Shown one piece after another: positions 27,299 to 35,777 of a stretch of 64,000 bases of DNA (position 1 is its first letter; every line of letters begins with the position of its first letter). The notes under the pieces are model-generated. The model was given only the letters and a program-made list of their open reading frames with translations. It was not told the origin of the DNA and searched no databases. Location: positions 1-64,000 of the forward strand of contig JASBUK010000042.1 of the NCBI GenBank assembly GCA_030147925.1. Reading direction: 5' to 3'. The stretch comes from Trueperaceae bacterium. Lineage in GTDB: Bacteria; Deinococcota; Deinococci; Deinococcales; Trueperaceae. The position numbers and the translations under genes were made by a program.

Positions 27299-27330
27299 GC
27301 CTCCCGTAAAAACTTGTGTAAGGCTAACAT
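27299..27330 (-). repeat. leader repeat, copy 2
   Basis: A partner of 23271-23302 (26 of 32 identical), about 120 bases upstream of the cysQ start and in the same orientation. A few bases beyond the block (TCAGGCAA) are also shared. The rest of the 265-base gap 27180-27444 shows no open frame that resembles a protein. It includes one GCTCGAGC near 27350. Confidence 0.6.
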
Positions 27331-27444
27331 AAATTTGAGCCTGGGGGCTCGAGCCTATAGGCATACACAAAGGATCACTTTGGTATAGCCAAATCCCCAG
27401 CGGTTAGCTGGTTCACTGACTGGGTTTAGAAGGGCAATAGACGA

Positions 27445-27933
27445 TTAAGCACCGTTCTCCAAATCGTCTAACTGTGTTAAGAATCTTTCGACCTGTTCGT
27501 TGACCTCTACAGCCGCCTTTTTAAAGCGCTTGGCAACCAGGCGCTCGCGCTCCCAATCAAGTTCGAAGGTGTAGATATGGCGATAAACATGGCGAAAACC
27601 GCGAAAGTCGTCGAGTAGACGATAGAGCGCTTCGTCGATAACGGCTGGGCGGTATCCGGCTATGTCGAGCTTCATGCGTTTTAAGAGGTCGGCATGCCAA
27701 CTGTCAGGATTTAGATCATTTTCGAAGAAGCGGGCGATGTTTGTAAAGATGTTCTCGCAGCCGTTGTAGAAGTTATGCAGATAGTAGCCGATGGCGGCAC
27801 GATCAAAGAAGGGCACCTCCTCGGCTGGTTTATCGAGCATGTTTGCGATGTCGTCAAAGGCCTCGCTTAGCTTAGCGATTTTGCCTAGCTCATCACGGAT
27901 ATCGGCTTTAAGTAGGGCGATGTTAGGCTTCAT
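27445..27933 (-). CDS. HepT-like HEPN protein
   Basis: A 162-residue helical protein paired with the nucleotidyltransferase upstream. RHVYRHIY fits the RX4HXY motif of HepT RNase toxins, and YLHNFYNGCENIFTNIARFFE and LLDDFRGFRHVYRH are typical of the group. The open frame extends far upstream, but those codons lie antisense-like inside the partner gene. The ATG at 27933 overlaps the partner stop region by 11 bases and begins at the first family-like residues (MKPNIALLKADI). This is the second of three such pairs in the window. Confidence 0.83.
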   Translation of the reverse strand: MKPNIALLKADIRDELGKIAKLSEAFDDIANMLDKPAEEVPFFDRAAIGYYLHNFYNGCENIFTNIARFFENDLNPDSWHADLLKRMKLDIAGYRPAVIDEALYRLLDDFRGFRHVYRHIYTFELDWERERLVAKRFKKAAVEVNEQVERFLTQLDDLENGA

Positions 27934-28270
27934 AGATGATCTCGCCACGCTTGATGATTTTGTCGACGAAGCCTGGCTCGTCGTCTTGGGTGTAGAGCTC
28001 GACGGGGAGCTTAAGGGTTTGCTCGAGCTCGTGCTTGAAGTCCCAGTATCTTTTTGCGGGAAGCGGCATGACCAAAAGGTCGACATCGGACTGTTGATTG
28101 CTGCGGTTTTCGGCCAGTGAGCCAAAGAGGATGGCCTTGCTGATGCCATAGGCCTTGAATACTTTAGGGGCACAGGACAAGACCTGAGCCTTGCGCTTGG
28201 CATGATCAAGCCGCTCTTGCTGTTCCTCTAAGCGCCAGCGTTCTTTTAGTTTGTCGAACATCCCGCTCAT
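27923..28270 (-). CDS. minimal nucleotidyltransferase (MntA-like)
   Basis: A 115-residue protein with ILFGSLAENRSNQQSDVDLLV, the GSX10DXD nucleotidyltransferase motif, and a downstream acidic strand (VELYTQ). About 35 basic, helical residues precede the core and are not usual for MntA. It should modify or neutralise the overlapping HEPN partner. It is tandem with the third pair, 40 bases away. Confidence 0.85.
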   Translation of the reverse strand: MSGMFDKLKERWRLEEQQERLDHAKRKAQVLSCAPKVFKAYGISKAILFGSLAENRSNQQSDVDLLVMPLPAKRYWDFKHELEQTLKLPVELYTQDDEPGFVDKIIKRGEIIYEA

Positions 28271-28310
28271 ATAGCTATATTGTAAGCCATGAGCTTGTGA
28301 CGCTTTGGCT

Positions 28311-28697
28311 TTATTCAGGCGCTGACCTGGGTTTGAGTTGCTTCCATACCCAAATTAGTTCGGCGAGCAGCGTTTTGGCAAAGCGGGTGTTTTGATGTTT
28401 AAGGTCTTGCCATTCTGATTCGGTGTAGACGAGGGCTTCGGTCGGTACGGGAAGCTCCTCGAGGGGCCAGTCGAGGTTACGGCGTTCGCGAGATAGCTCT
28501 GTATCTTTGATGATAACAATAAGGTCCAGATCGCTGCCGACGCCATGCTTGCCGGTAGCATAGGAGCCGAAGTAGCCAACGGCGAGGACTTCTGGGTGAC
28601 TCTTCCGTAGTCTTTCGGCCCATTGCTTTAGCGCGCTTTGAACCTCTTTAAGTGTCGGCCAGATGATGATGGACGAAGTTGAAGATTTAACGGGCAT
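28311..28697 (-). CDS. minimal nucleotidyltransferase of a HEPN/MNT pair
   Basis: A 128-residue protein with VGYFGSYATGKHGVGSDLDL (GSX10DXD) and a longer C-terminal part than the other two copies (WPLEELPVPTEALVYTESEW). It follows its HEPN partner by 14 bases. Gene order is HEPN first, the reverse of the other two pairs, so it belongs to a different subgroup rather than being a tandem duplicate. Confidence 0.85.
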   Translation of the reverse strand: MPVKSSTSSIIIWPTLKEVQSALKQWAERLRKSHPEVLAVGYFGSYATGKHGVGSDLDLIVIIKDTELSRERRNLDWPLEELPVPTEALVYTESEWQDLKHQNTRFAKTLLAELIWVWKQLKPRSAPE

Positions 28698-28711
28698 ATT
28701 CGACTGCCTCC

Positions 28712-29044
28712 TTAGCTTTGTAGAGATCCGTAGTGCTCAAATGGAGCGCCTTCGCTGTGGCTGTTCGGGTAGCGGGTGGGGATGTAGAAGTTGTCAAGCA
28801 CCCGGGCTTTTTGCCTTAACTGATCAGGGACATTGATGATTGGGGGGAGTTCGGTCAAGAGCCGCGCAACGACATGACCCCAGGCTTCTTGCGCATAGGA
28901 GAGGTGCAGCGCCTTCACGGCCTTTTCTGCTGCTTGGTGGGCGGCAAAGCATGCCCACTCGTGGCGGTCGGCATCGCGCGAGGCCTGGGCTTGTGCGAGG
29001 TCGCGCCCGGCTTGTTTTAGCCAGTCGCCGGCACGGTTTGGCAT
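28712..29044 (-). CDS. HEPN-domain protein
   Basis: A 110-residue HEPN protein of the COG2250-like type. EWACFAAHQAAEKAVKAL is the core helix, and ARVLDNFYIPTRYPNS the second conserved block. The C-terminus is shorter than in many relatives and diverges after GAPFEHYG. No clear RX4H is present, so RNase activity is doubtful. The pair may act as a binding or regulatory module. It lies just upstream of its nucleotidyltransferase partner. Confidence 0.8.
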   Translation of the reverse strand: MPNRAGDWLKQAGRDLAQAQASRDADRHEWACFAAHQAAEKAVKALHLSYAQEAWGHVVARLLTELPPIINVPDQLRQKARVLDNFYIPTRYPNSHSEGAPFEHYGSLQS

Positions 29045-29081
29045 AGCCTAATCATAACGCAGGGTTGCTTAGAGGGGTTGC

Positions 29082-29210
29082 TTAGAGCGTGGCTTCGAAC
29101 CCCTGTTCGCGTGCCAATAACTGGCAAAGCTTCCAGGCGACTTCGAAACTGAGTTCAAAACGCAAAATAGCTGAATCCCCGCTTATATCGCTCTTGGCTT
29201 GCTCGAGCAC
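29082..29210 (-). pseudogene. stub of a fourth HEPN gene
   Basis: A 42-codon frame (GTG 29210 to TAA 29082) reading SAILRFELSFEVAWKLCQLL and AREQGFE. This matches the central helix of the HI0074-like HEPN family seen at 8254-8649 (QRFEYSFEALWKAAQ). The N-terminal part and the RX4H region are gone. It starts in a GT-rich intergenic motif that recurs near 53.9, 58.4 and 59.7 kb. It indicates repeated arrival and loss of these pairs here. Confidence 0.65.
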
Positions 29211-29241
29211 AGCTCCCCACCACCTACCAACCACTCACCGC

Positions 29242-30609
29242 TTACTTAGCGACCAGTTCCTCGGGGTAGAGCTCATCCACGACTAAGTTTGCTTTTGCTG
29301 GTTTTCCAGTCGGCCCGGCGACCGCTTCGCGCAAGAAGACATAGAGCATTGCCAGCATGGCGCCAAGAACTAAAGCCAGGGCGGTATTGAGCGTTCGGCG
29401 GGGGCCTACGGCTTCGGTGGGTACTGAGGCCCGGTTAAGGATGCGGGCGTTGCTGGGGGTCAGCTCGGTGACGTAGGCGATGATGGGCTGCAGCGCGGCT
29501 ACGTCGTCATAGGCGCTGCGGGCGTTATCAAGCTCACGTGTAAGCTGGTTGCGCTCTTGATCCAAGGCGGCAATTTGTCCCTGCAGCGTGTTGGTTTGGT
29601 TTTGGTAGTCCTGCATTTGGCTGCCAAGGGTTTGTTCCTGGGCTTTAAGGCCGCTTAAATTGATGATTTCCTGGCGCAGTTCGCTTTGGTTGAGCAGGCT
29701 GATGATGTTTAGGTTATCGCTTTGACTGCGCAGAATATAGGTGATTTCTGCCAGACGTGGGCTTTGGATTTCACTATTTTCAAGTTGTCTCTCTTGGGAC
29801 TGGAAAAGCTCGAGCTGGGCAATGAGCGCTTCGCGGTCTGCTGGGCTGAGGCGGATGCTGTTTTGCTCATCTGCTTGCAGTTGGGTGATCAGCGCATCAC
29901 GCTTAGCCTCTGCGCTGGCAATATCGCGTTTTAGCTGGTTTAGGTCAGCCTCGCCTTGGGCAATTTGCTGCGTTAGGCCTTTTAAGCGGGCGCTTAAGAC
30001 CTCGCCATTGTCTTGTTCCTGGAATTCGCGCCAGCTTTGCTCAACTTTGGCAAGTTCAGTTTCTAAGCGAGCAAGTTCGGCAGCGGTGGTGCTATTGACT
30101 GGGTTTAGGCTGGCCAATAGCGAGCTGCGCACGGTTTCTAAGGTGGTCTCGGCCCAGGCGTCGGCCAGGGTGGCGGCCAGTTCGGGGTCGGAGTTTTTAA
30201 CCTGATGCGTTACCGAAAGAGGCACTATCTGATCGGGACGCTGTGGCCCTAGGAGTTTGTTTACGTTGCCGCTACTAAGCAGCTTACTGGCGCTAAGTTC
30301 GGTTTGTGGGACGCGACTCAGGGCATTTTCTAAAACTGCGCGGCTATTGGCTAGGGTTTCGTAGGCTTCAAAAGACACCTCGTTGCTGGGGTTTAAGTTG
30401 AGATTACTAGGCCCCTGGACGCGAACCGGCGGCGGAGTGATCAGCACGGTAGTTTCCGCTTCAAAAACAGGTGGCAGAAATGAGCTGACAATAAAAGTGA
30501 GCGCCCCGGCGACAAGGGCGACGGCAGCGATTATAGGCAGCCCCTTTTTTAAAATGAGATAGAGGTCGCGCAAGGAGATTTCGTCGTTGTGCTGGCTGGT
30601 TTCGTCCAT
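29242..30609 (-). CDS. Wzz-type polysaccharide chain-length regulator
   Basis: About 455 residues. A short cytoplasmic N-terminus (SLRDLYLILKKGLPIIAA) leads into membrane helix 1. A Wzz-like domain follows (FEAETTVLITPP), then a long periplasmic coiled coil at about 180-385 rich in Gln, Glu and Leu, a second helix (LNTALALVLGAMLAMLYVF) preceded by the Pro-rich NRASVPTEAVGPRR, and a short tail. It belongs to the polysaccharide co-polymerase class. No tyrosine-kinase domain is attached, and none is visible nearby. TTG 30621 would sit one base from the GAGG site, so ATG 30609 is preferred. It probably sets the chain length of the product of the cluster to its left. Confidence 0.9.
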   Translation of the reverse strand: MDETSQHNDEISLRDLYLILKKGLPIIAAVALVAGALTFIVSSFLPPVFEAETTVLITPPPVRVQGPSNLNLNPSNEVSFEAYETLANSRAVLENALSRVPQTELSASKLLSSGNVNKLLGPQRPDQIVPLSVTHQVKNSDPELAATLADAWAETTLETVRSSLLASLNPVNSTTAAELARLETELAKVEQSWREFQEQDNGEVLSARLKGLTQQIAQGEADLNQLKRDIASAEAKRDALITQLQADEQNSIRLSPADREALIAQLELFQSQERQLENSEIQSPRLAEITYILRSQSDNLNIISLLNQSELRQEIINLSGLKAQEQTLGSQMQDYQNQTNTLQGQIAALDQERNQLTRELDNARSAYDDVAALQPIIAYVTELTPSNARILNRASVPTEAVGPRRTLNTALALVLGAMLAMLYVFLREAVAGPTGKPAKANLVVDELYPEELVAK

Positions 30610-30727
30610 GAGTTTATTCAAACCTCGAATTAGATTGCTGCTAAGCTGTGATTTAACCCGTTAGGGTGCTTTAGGCAGTATAGCAACGCTGGCTTTTCTG
30701 AGAATGTGAACTATTAGGGGCGAAGAT

Positions 30728-31747
30728 TTAGGCGGTCCTTTTTATCAAGCCTTCGTGCTCGAGCTGCATAATTTGCGGTTTTAGCTCCTCTAATTGTAAT
30801 TTCAGGCGGCTGGCCAATTCTTCGATGCTGCGACTTTGGCTCAGTTGTGTCAAGAGTTCTCGACCCTTGTTATCCAGGCTGTCCTGAAAGGCCATGGCCA
30901 GTTCGGTCATGGGATTTAAGGCGTCGCGTCCGCGCAAGGTGAGTTGATAGCAATATGTTTCCCAGTCGGGCGGTTCGTTGGGGAGCGTCAGGCTGGGGCT
31001 GTTTTGGCAGGGGGCGTAGCGGTTGCTTTTGCCGCGCAGCTCTACAGGAATCTGTAGATAAGCCTTGCCCTCTTGATAGTAGGTATAGCCTTCCTCAGAG
31101 GCTTCCAGGCCGCTAAAGTCGGCAGGGGGTTTGGCCTCATTGCCGACAACCAAATCCAGGGCGAGGCCGAGTAAGCTGGCGACAAGCTGGGGCTCGAGCC
31201 TGCGCAAATCGAGCTGTATTTCACTATGTAAACAACTGCGGTAGATGGCCCGCAAGGCGTTTTGGCCGCTGCGCTCTTGCGTTTCGGTCTCAAATTGCGC
31301 AAAGCCTATGCGGCCTTTAAGAAAAAGAACCACGCCGCGCCGCTTATCGTCTTCTAGGCTGAGGCTACCGCTAAAGCTCTGCTCGGCTAGGTGCTTGAGC
31401 AGCGCCCTAAAGTCAAGACTGGCTGCACTTAAGCTGCTGCCCGATAAGCCTGGTAGGGCGCGCAAAAGAGCTAAGCTGCTGGCCGGAAAACGACTGGGAA
31501 GCTGGGGCAGTTTGGCGGCTTCGTGTGGTTGAAAGTGAAAGCCCTGGTCTTGCTGGCTCAGCTCGGGGCCGAGACCGAGTTTAAAGCTGGCGCTGGCCCG
31601 ACCCTGGTTTAGCAGCAGCAGCAAGCTGCCCCGGTCCTGCTCGAGCAGCAAAGTGCCGGAGCAGTTCAGCTTTTCAAAGCTTTGCAGCAAGGCTGCCCCG
31701 GAGAGCATGCCGCTGTGTCCGCTGATACCCTTTTCTTCCGGCCTCAT
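30728..31747 (-). CDS. PATAN/DUF4388-like domain protein
   Basis: About 339 residues. Two short repeats look like PATAN/DUF4388 units: CSGTLLLEQDRGSLLLLLNQ near the N-terminus and FSGSLSLEDDKRRGVVLFLK about 110 residues later. Both have the SGxLxLE...G..xLxFxxGR layout. The C-terminal 60 residues form a helical, winged-helix-like segment (IEELASRLKLQLEELKPQ). Such proteins are often linked to two-component or motility regulation, but no partner is encoded beside it. The ATG at 31747 overlaps the Nudix stop by 4 bases (ATGA). An earlier start at 31783 is less likely. Confidence 0.65.
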   Translation of the reverse strand: MRPEEKGISGHSGMLSGAALLQSFEKLNCSGTLLLEQDRGSLLLLLNQGRASASFKLGLGPELSQQDQGFHFQPHEAAKLPQLPSRFPASSLALLRALPGLSGSSLSAASLDFRALLKHLAEQSFSGSLSLEDDKRRGVVLFLKGRIGFAQFETETQERSGQNALRAIYRSCLHSEIQLDLRRLEPQLVASLLGLALDLVVGNEAKPPADFSGLEASEEGYTYYQEGKAYLQIPVELRGKSNRYAPCQNSPSLTLPNEPPDWETYCYQLTLRGRDALNPMTELAMAFQDSLDNKGRELLTQLSQSRSIEELASRLKLQLEELKPQIMQLEHEGLIKRTA

Positions 31748-32181
31748 GGCTGCACCGCTCGAGCCTGATATTCTTGCCACCACTTAAGCATTGCTGTTAA
31801 GAGCCTCCGGTCTTCGGCAAAACTGAGGTTTTCAAGCACCTGTTCTGGCGTAAAAAAGCCACCTTCGGGGAATAGCGCTTCGCGCAGTCGAGGTTTATCC
31901 ACTTCGCTAAGGAAGGCAAACCAGTAGATGATACGAGCCTCCTGACGATCGTTGACATAGCTGGTTGTCAGTATAAAGTCTTTTTCCGGACAGGTGACGT
32001 GTAGACCGGCTTCTTCTTCGACTTCGCGCAGGGCGGCTTCTAACTTGCTTTCGCCGGGGTCGATGTGCCCCTTGGGAAAGACCCAGTGGCCGCTGGCGCG
32101 ACCAAGCAATAAAACTTCGCCTTTGTGGTTAAAGACAACGCCACCGGCACCCGGGATAGCTTGTTTTTCAGTCTGCGCCAT
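31744..32181 (-). CDS. Nudix hydrolase
   Basis: A 145-residue protein with a complete Nudix box GHIDPGESKLEAALREVEEE followed by AGL (GX5EX7REUXEEXGU). It hydrolyses a nucleoside diphosphate linked to another group. GAGGVVFNHKGEVLLLGR and HWVFPKGH are typical of the Ap4A/NTP-cleaning branch, but the substrate is not certain. It overlaps the photolyase-like gene upstream by 14 bases and the PATAN gene downstream by 4. Confidence 0.93.
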   Translation of the reverse strand: MAQTEKQAIPGAGGVVFNHKGEVLLLGRASGHWVFPKGHIDPGESKLEAALREVEEEAGLHVTCPEKDFILTTSYVNDRQEARIIYWFAFLSEVDKPRLREALFPEGGFFTPEQVLENLSFAEDRRLLTAMLKWWQEYQARAVQP

Positions 32182-32848
32182 CTAAAACTCCTAAAAAGGC
32201 GCTCTGGTTTAACGCTTCAATTAGTTGAGGATTAAAGACGCAGCATTGCCGCGGGCTTAACAAGCCTAGCTTAAGCGCGTCTTGCAGCAAAGCGTTACTG
32301 GCTGGAGCTTTCTTAAGCAATTCGAAAAGCTCAGTTTCACCCCAGGGCTTTGCTTTGGGTAGGGGCTGGCCCGGCAAGGGATGGCCGCTTAACGAGGCCG
32401 GTGCCGCTAAGGCGTTTGCTGTGCCGGGCGGGTTTACCTTTACCGGCAACTCGAAAACAAGCACGCCAAAACCCCAGAGCTCGAGCTCTGCGCGAGCGGC
32501 CTTAAGTAAGTCCATGCCCACAGTATCGGCTCGAGCCTGCACATAAACATAGTCGGCTCGAGCGTCGCGGGCGGCGTCTACCACCAGTTGCTCACTGTCC
32601 CCTTTTAGATAAGTGAGCGAGCTACCCAGCCGCAGATAATCACGCGCCAAAGCCCGGACGGCGCTCTCGTAGCCCGGATGTTGGCTAAGGGGGTCACGCT
32701 CGTCGTGGAGAACCAGCGGAAACACGGCTCGAGCCTCGCTTGATGCGGCGATAAGAGCGCTGTGGTCTTGCAAGCGCAAATTGCCGAGATGCCAGACAAG
32801 CACCCGTTCACAAACTCTTGGGCCGGGCTGGTCGGGTCTCAAAGTCAT
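32168..32848 (-). CDS. stand-alone photolyase N-terminal (alpha/beta) domain protein
   Basis: A 226-residue protein matching only the antenna-binding Rossmann-like domain of DNA photolyases: RVLVWHLGNLRLQDHSALI, VFPLVLHDERDP, a YESAVRALARDYLRLGSSL-type stretch and ADYVYVQARADTVG. The FAD-binding helical domain (another 250-300 residues) is absent, and the frame ends normally about 50 residues after a Pro/Ala-rich linker. No remnant of that domain is seen downstream, where the Nudix gene overlaps by 14 bases. Light-driven DNA repair is unlikely from this protein alone. It may bind a cofactor for another protein or be a truncated gene. Confidence 0.8.
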   Translation of the reverse strand: MTLRPDQPGPRVCERVLVWHLGNLRLQDHSALIAASSEARAVFPLVLHDERDPLSQHPGYESAVRALARDYLRLGSSLTYLKGDSEQLVVDAARDARADYVYVQARADTVGMDLLKAARAELELWGFGVLVFELPVKVNPPGTANALAAPASLSGHPLPGQPLPKAKPWGETELFELLKKAPASNALLQDALKLGLLSPRQCCVFNPQLIEALNQSAFLGVLDGAD

Positions 32849-32892
32849 GGCGTTATGCTATCAAAGAGAGCCGACTAAACTCAGCTATGCGC

Positions 32893-34449
32893 TTACCTTC
32901 GGGCCAGGGCGCCGCCACTGTCAAAGAAATTGCTGATGCCGTTGGCAAGGGCGGTGGCCAGTTTTTCCTGATAAGCTGCCGTGCCGAGCTTTTCACCTTC
33001 TTCGGGGTTACTGACAAAACCCACTTCTACCAAAATGGCCGGGATGCGGGCGTTTTTGATGACATAAAAGACGTTTTGCCTGACTCCCCGGTCACGTGCG
33101 CCCGTAGCGCCAACAAGCTGCTCTTGCACGTGCTCGGCTAAGTTGAGGCTAAAACGCAGTTGGTCTTCGCGCAGGATGTCGCCGGCGATGCTGTTGGCCA
33201 CTTCCTGAGCCTGCCGGGTGAGTTCTTCACCTATAGCGCCGCCACCGTTTTCAGTAATGGCAATATCTATTTGACTGTCATTTAAGGATTGACCAAAGAC
33301 CCAGGTCTCGATGCCGTTGGCCTTGCGGTCAGGAGCTGAGTTGGCGTGAATGGAGACAAAGACATTGCGTTCGGTGGTGGCAAAGCGGGCGCGCTCCGCC
33401 AGGGTTAAAAAGACATCGTCGTCACGAGTCAAAATCACGTCCATGCCCTGGCTTTCCAGCAAGTCCCGGATTTTTAAGGCAATGGCCAGCGCCACCTCGT
33501 CCTCGCCGACAAAGCCCTGGGCGCCACCGTCATTACCACCGTGACCGGCGTCTATTACCACCGTGGGTTTTAGGCCCGCAGGCAGGCGCACGGCGGCCAC
33601 CTGTGGGGGCAAGGGTGTGTCCAGGGCTCGGACGCTGTCACCGCTGAGTTTTGGCCCAAAGTCAATATAAAGCACGTCGTTAGGTCTTTCCGGGCTTGCC
33701 GCTAAAAAACCAAGCCGATAGCCCTGACCGTCGGCACTAAGAGGATGTTGCGTGTTGATGACGAGTGTTAGCTGACCGCCACGTTCCTCAAAACTGACGC
33801 CGCTGATATTGGGGTCTTGCTGGTCATAGCCAAATTCGCTTGCCTGCATACCGGGCAGACCTATTACCATGCTGTTTTCGGCGGCGGCAATATCGTAGTT
33901 GCTACCGCTGGGCAGATCGAGGGCGACCCGGGTGTAGTCGTCATGTAAGGCGATGCGTGGTGGCGAAATTTGTGTGGGATAAGTTTGCGGGTTGGTATAG
34001 ACCATGACCACCCGGTTTTGGGCGTCCCATTCACTTTCGTCGCCAAAGGCTTTCACCAGAGGGCTAATGGGGACATAGCTGGTGTTGTTTATCAAAATAG
34101 CCATGGGGCTGTCGATGTTGCGACCATTGGCATTAAGGACACCGGGACGTTTTTCCAGACCTGTAACGATGTCGGCGGTGGCAGCCAGGCTTACGGTAGT
34201 GTTGCCGCGCCGAAAAACAAGTAGCTGTTTAGCCGCATCAAAGCGTAGTTCGGCGCCCAGGCCGAGGGCAAACTCGCTGGCTAAGGCAAAGGCGTTTTGA
34301 TTGTCCCCCTGGGCGATAAAATAAAAAGGCCCGCTGCTGTCTGCTAGAATCTCACCGTCAACGGCCAGAAAGTTATAGCGCTCTTGAGCTGAACTTAAGC
34401 TCAGCAATAAAAATAATAGACAAAATAAGACGACGAGGCTCTTTTTCAT
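32893..34449 (-). CDS. N-acetylmuramoyl-L-alanine amidase (amidase_3)
   Basis: About 518 residues, exported. The signal peptide KKSLVVLFCLLFLLLSLSSA is followed by two copper-amine-oxidase-N-like/AMIN-like domains to about residue 290, then the zinc amidase: VVIDAGHGGNDGGAQG (His, Glu ligands), VFVSIHANSAP (second His) and IPAILVEVGFVSNPEE (catalytic Glu). It cleaves the bond between MurNAc and the peptide stem in cell separation or wall turnover. A frame start at 34503 would put 18 charged residues before the signal, so ATG 34449 is preferred. Confidence 0.92.
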   Translation of the reverse strand: MKKSLVVLFCLLFLLLSLSSAQERYNFLAVDGEILADSSGPFYFIAQGDNQNAFALASEFALGLGAELRFDAAKQLLVFRRGNTTVSLAATADIVTGLEKRPGVLNANGRNIDSPMAILINNTSYVPISPLVKAFGDESEWDAQNRVVMVYTNPQTYPTQISPPRIALHDDYTRVALDLPSGSNYDIAAAENSMVIGLPGMQASEFGYDQQDPNISGVSFEERGGQLTLVINTQHPLSADGQGYRLGFLAASPERPNDVLYIDFGPKLSGDSVRALDTPLPPQVAAVRLPAGLKPTVVIDAGHGGNDGGAQGFVGEDEVALAIALKIRDLLESQGMDVILTRDDDVFLTLAERARFATTERNVFVSIHANSAPDRKANGIETWVFGQSLNDSQIDIAITENGGGAIGEELTRQAQEVANSIAGDILREDQLRFSLNLAEHVQEQLVGATGARDRGVRQNVFYVIKNARIPAILVEVGFVSNPEEGEKLGTAAYQEKLATALANGISNFFDSGGALARR

Positions 34450-34503
34450 TCTGTTAGTGAGTCTAGCACGTTGCTTTTGGCTGCTTGCTGAGAATTTCGC
34501 CAT

Positions 34504-34858
34504 TTAGGTGTTTCGATTAGTTAATCTTCGCTTATTGTGAAGTTCTTCACCTCAAGGAATGGGGCAGATAGATGGTTTTGTGTACCAACTGCTGTAAGTC
34601 CCAGATTGCAGAAAAACCAGCTGGGATTTAGCACCTGCTGTAGCGTTAAAGAGCCTGACTTGGGCCAAAGACATTTATTGAGCTAAAAGGTCAAGCAGGC
34701 CTCTATTGTTTTGCTGTTCGCTTGCGTTACTATTAAAGGCGGATGAAAGCTTTTACTGATTGTTACGACTTAATGGATACTGCCGGTCAAGACAGTGATC
34801 TCGCTGTCTTGCGAGTTGGCAGCCAGGCTTTAAGGCCTGCTAAGAGAGGAGAAGGTCT
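34504..34858 (+). promoter_or_regulatory. 355-base leader region before the nuo operon
   Basis: No convincing gene is seen here. A weak promoter-like pair TTGTTT (34706-34711) and TACTAT (34728-34733) with a 16-base spacer lies about 130 bases before nuoA. A hairpin of about 8-9 bp around 34790-34810 (GACAGTGATCTCGCTGTC) lies in the presumed 5' leader. The nuoA ribosome site is GAGAGGAG. A 45-codon frame starting near 34743 overlaps the nuoA start but resembles nothing known. Confidence 0.35.
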
Positions 34859-35233
34859 GTGGATTATGCGCTCGAGCTAAGCGGCGCGCTTTATATTGCC
34901 TTGTTTGCACTGATAGGCATCGCCATAGTATTTGTCACACTGGGGATGTCCCGCATGATTGCGCCGCATAACATTACACCCGGTAAGCTGGCCATTTACG
35001 AATGCGGTGAAATTCCCAGCCGGGGCACGGATGTGCAGTTTAACGTCAACTATTATCTTTTTGCCATCATGTTTGTCATCTTTGATGTCGAGGTGGCCTT
35101 TTTCTTTCCCTGGGCGGTAGCTTTTGACGCTCTGGGGATTTATGGCGTGGTGGCGGTGGCGCTATTTTTGCTGCTGCTTTTAGACGGCCTGATTTACGCC
35201 TGGACGAAAGGAGTCCTTAAGTGGGTTTATTAG
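34859..35233 (+). CDS. nuoA: NADH-quinone oxidoreductase subunit A
   Basis: A 124-residue membrane subunit with three helices. The conserved segment [14 protein letters not shown] (the YECG motif on the quinone-side loop) and the acidic [16 protein letters not shown] are present. It starts at GTG 34859 after GAGAGGAG and overlaps nuoB by 13 bases. It opens an 11-gene complex I operon. Confidence 0.96.
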   Translation: MDYALELSGALYIALFALIGIAIVFVTLGMSRMIAPHNITPGKLAIYECGEIPSRGTDVQFNVNYYLFAIMFVIFDVEVAFFFPWAVAFDALGIYGVVAVALFLLLLLDGLIYAWTKGVLKWVY

Positions 35234-35769
35234 GCAGTGACCGTAGGCCTGACAATATTATTTTGGGTAAGCTTGATGACCTTATCAACTTAGCGCGCAG
35301 CCGCAGCATGTGGCCCTTAACTTTTGGCATTGCCTGCTGCGCTATTGAAATGATGAACTCCAGCGCCCCCCGTTATGATGCCGATCGCTTTGGCTTTTTT
35401 TATCGCAACACCCCCCGCCAGGCCGATATCATGATCGTCTCGGGGACGGTGAATAAGAAGATGGGCAAGCGTGTACGCACGCTTTATGAACAGATGGCCG
35501 AGCCCAAGTGGGTCATTTCCATGGGTGCCTGCGCCAACCAGGGTGGACCCTTTAGGCAGGGTTACAGCGTGGTGGAAGGCGTGGATAAAATCGTGCCGGT
35601 AGATGTTTATGTGCCGGGTTGCCCGCCGCGCCCCGAAGCGCTCTTGCAAGCGATGCTTTTGCTCCGTGACAAAGTCGCCGACCCCGAGAAGCGCTATATC
35701 CCTGGCACCCTGATGGAAGCCGATTTTGACGTTTTGGCCGAACCGGGTAAAGACGGACGCAGTCTGTGA
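35221..35769 (+). CDS. nuoB: NADH-quinone oxidoreductase subunit B
   Basis: A 182-residue peripheral subunit that carries iron-sulfur cluster N2, the last carrier before quinone. The four cysteine ligands are visible: Cys39-Cys40 ([10 protein letters not shown]), Cys104 (MGACANQGG) and Cys134 ([11 protein letters not shown]). The start is GTG 35221, inside nuoA. The arrangement and length are standard. Confidence 0.97.
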   Translation: MGLLGSDRRPDNIILGKLDDLINLARSRSMWPLTFGIACCAIEMMNSSAPRYDADRFGFFYRNTPRQADIMIVSGTVNKKMGKRVRTLYEQMAEPKWVISMGACANQGGPFRQGYSVVEGVDKIVPVDVYVPGCPPRPEALLQAMLLLRDKVADPEKRYIPGTLMEADFDVLAEPGKDGRSL

Positions 35770-35777
35770 GGTGAACC

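Noticed and set aside
28840-29046. Plus-strand Arg/Gly-rich open frame
   Set aside because: It lies antisense to the HEPN gene, and its low-complexity Arg-rich composition reflects GC-rich third positions of the real gene.
34743-34880. A 45-codon frame (MKAFTDCYDLMDTAG...) overlapping the nuoA start
   Set aside because: No ribosome site of note, no recognisable pattern, and it lies across the nuoA initiation region. It is treated as leader DNA.
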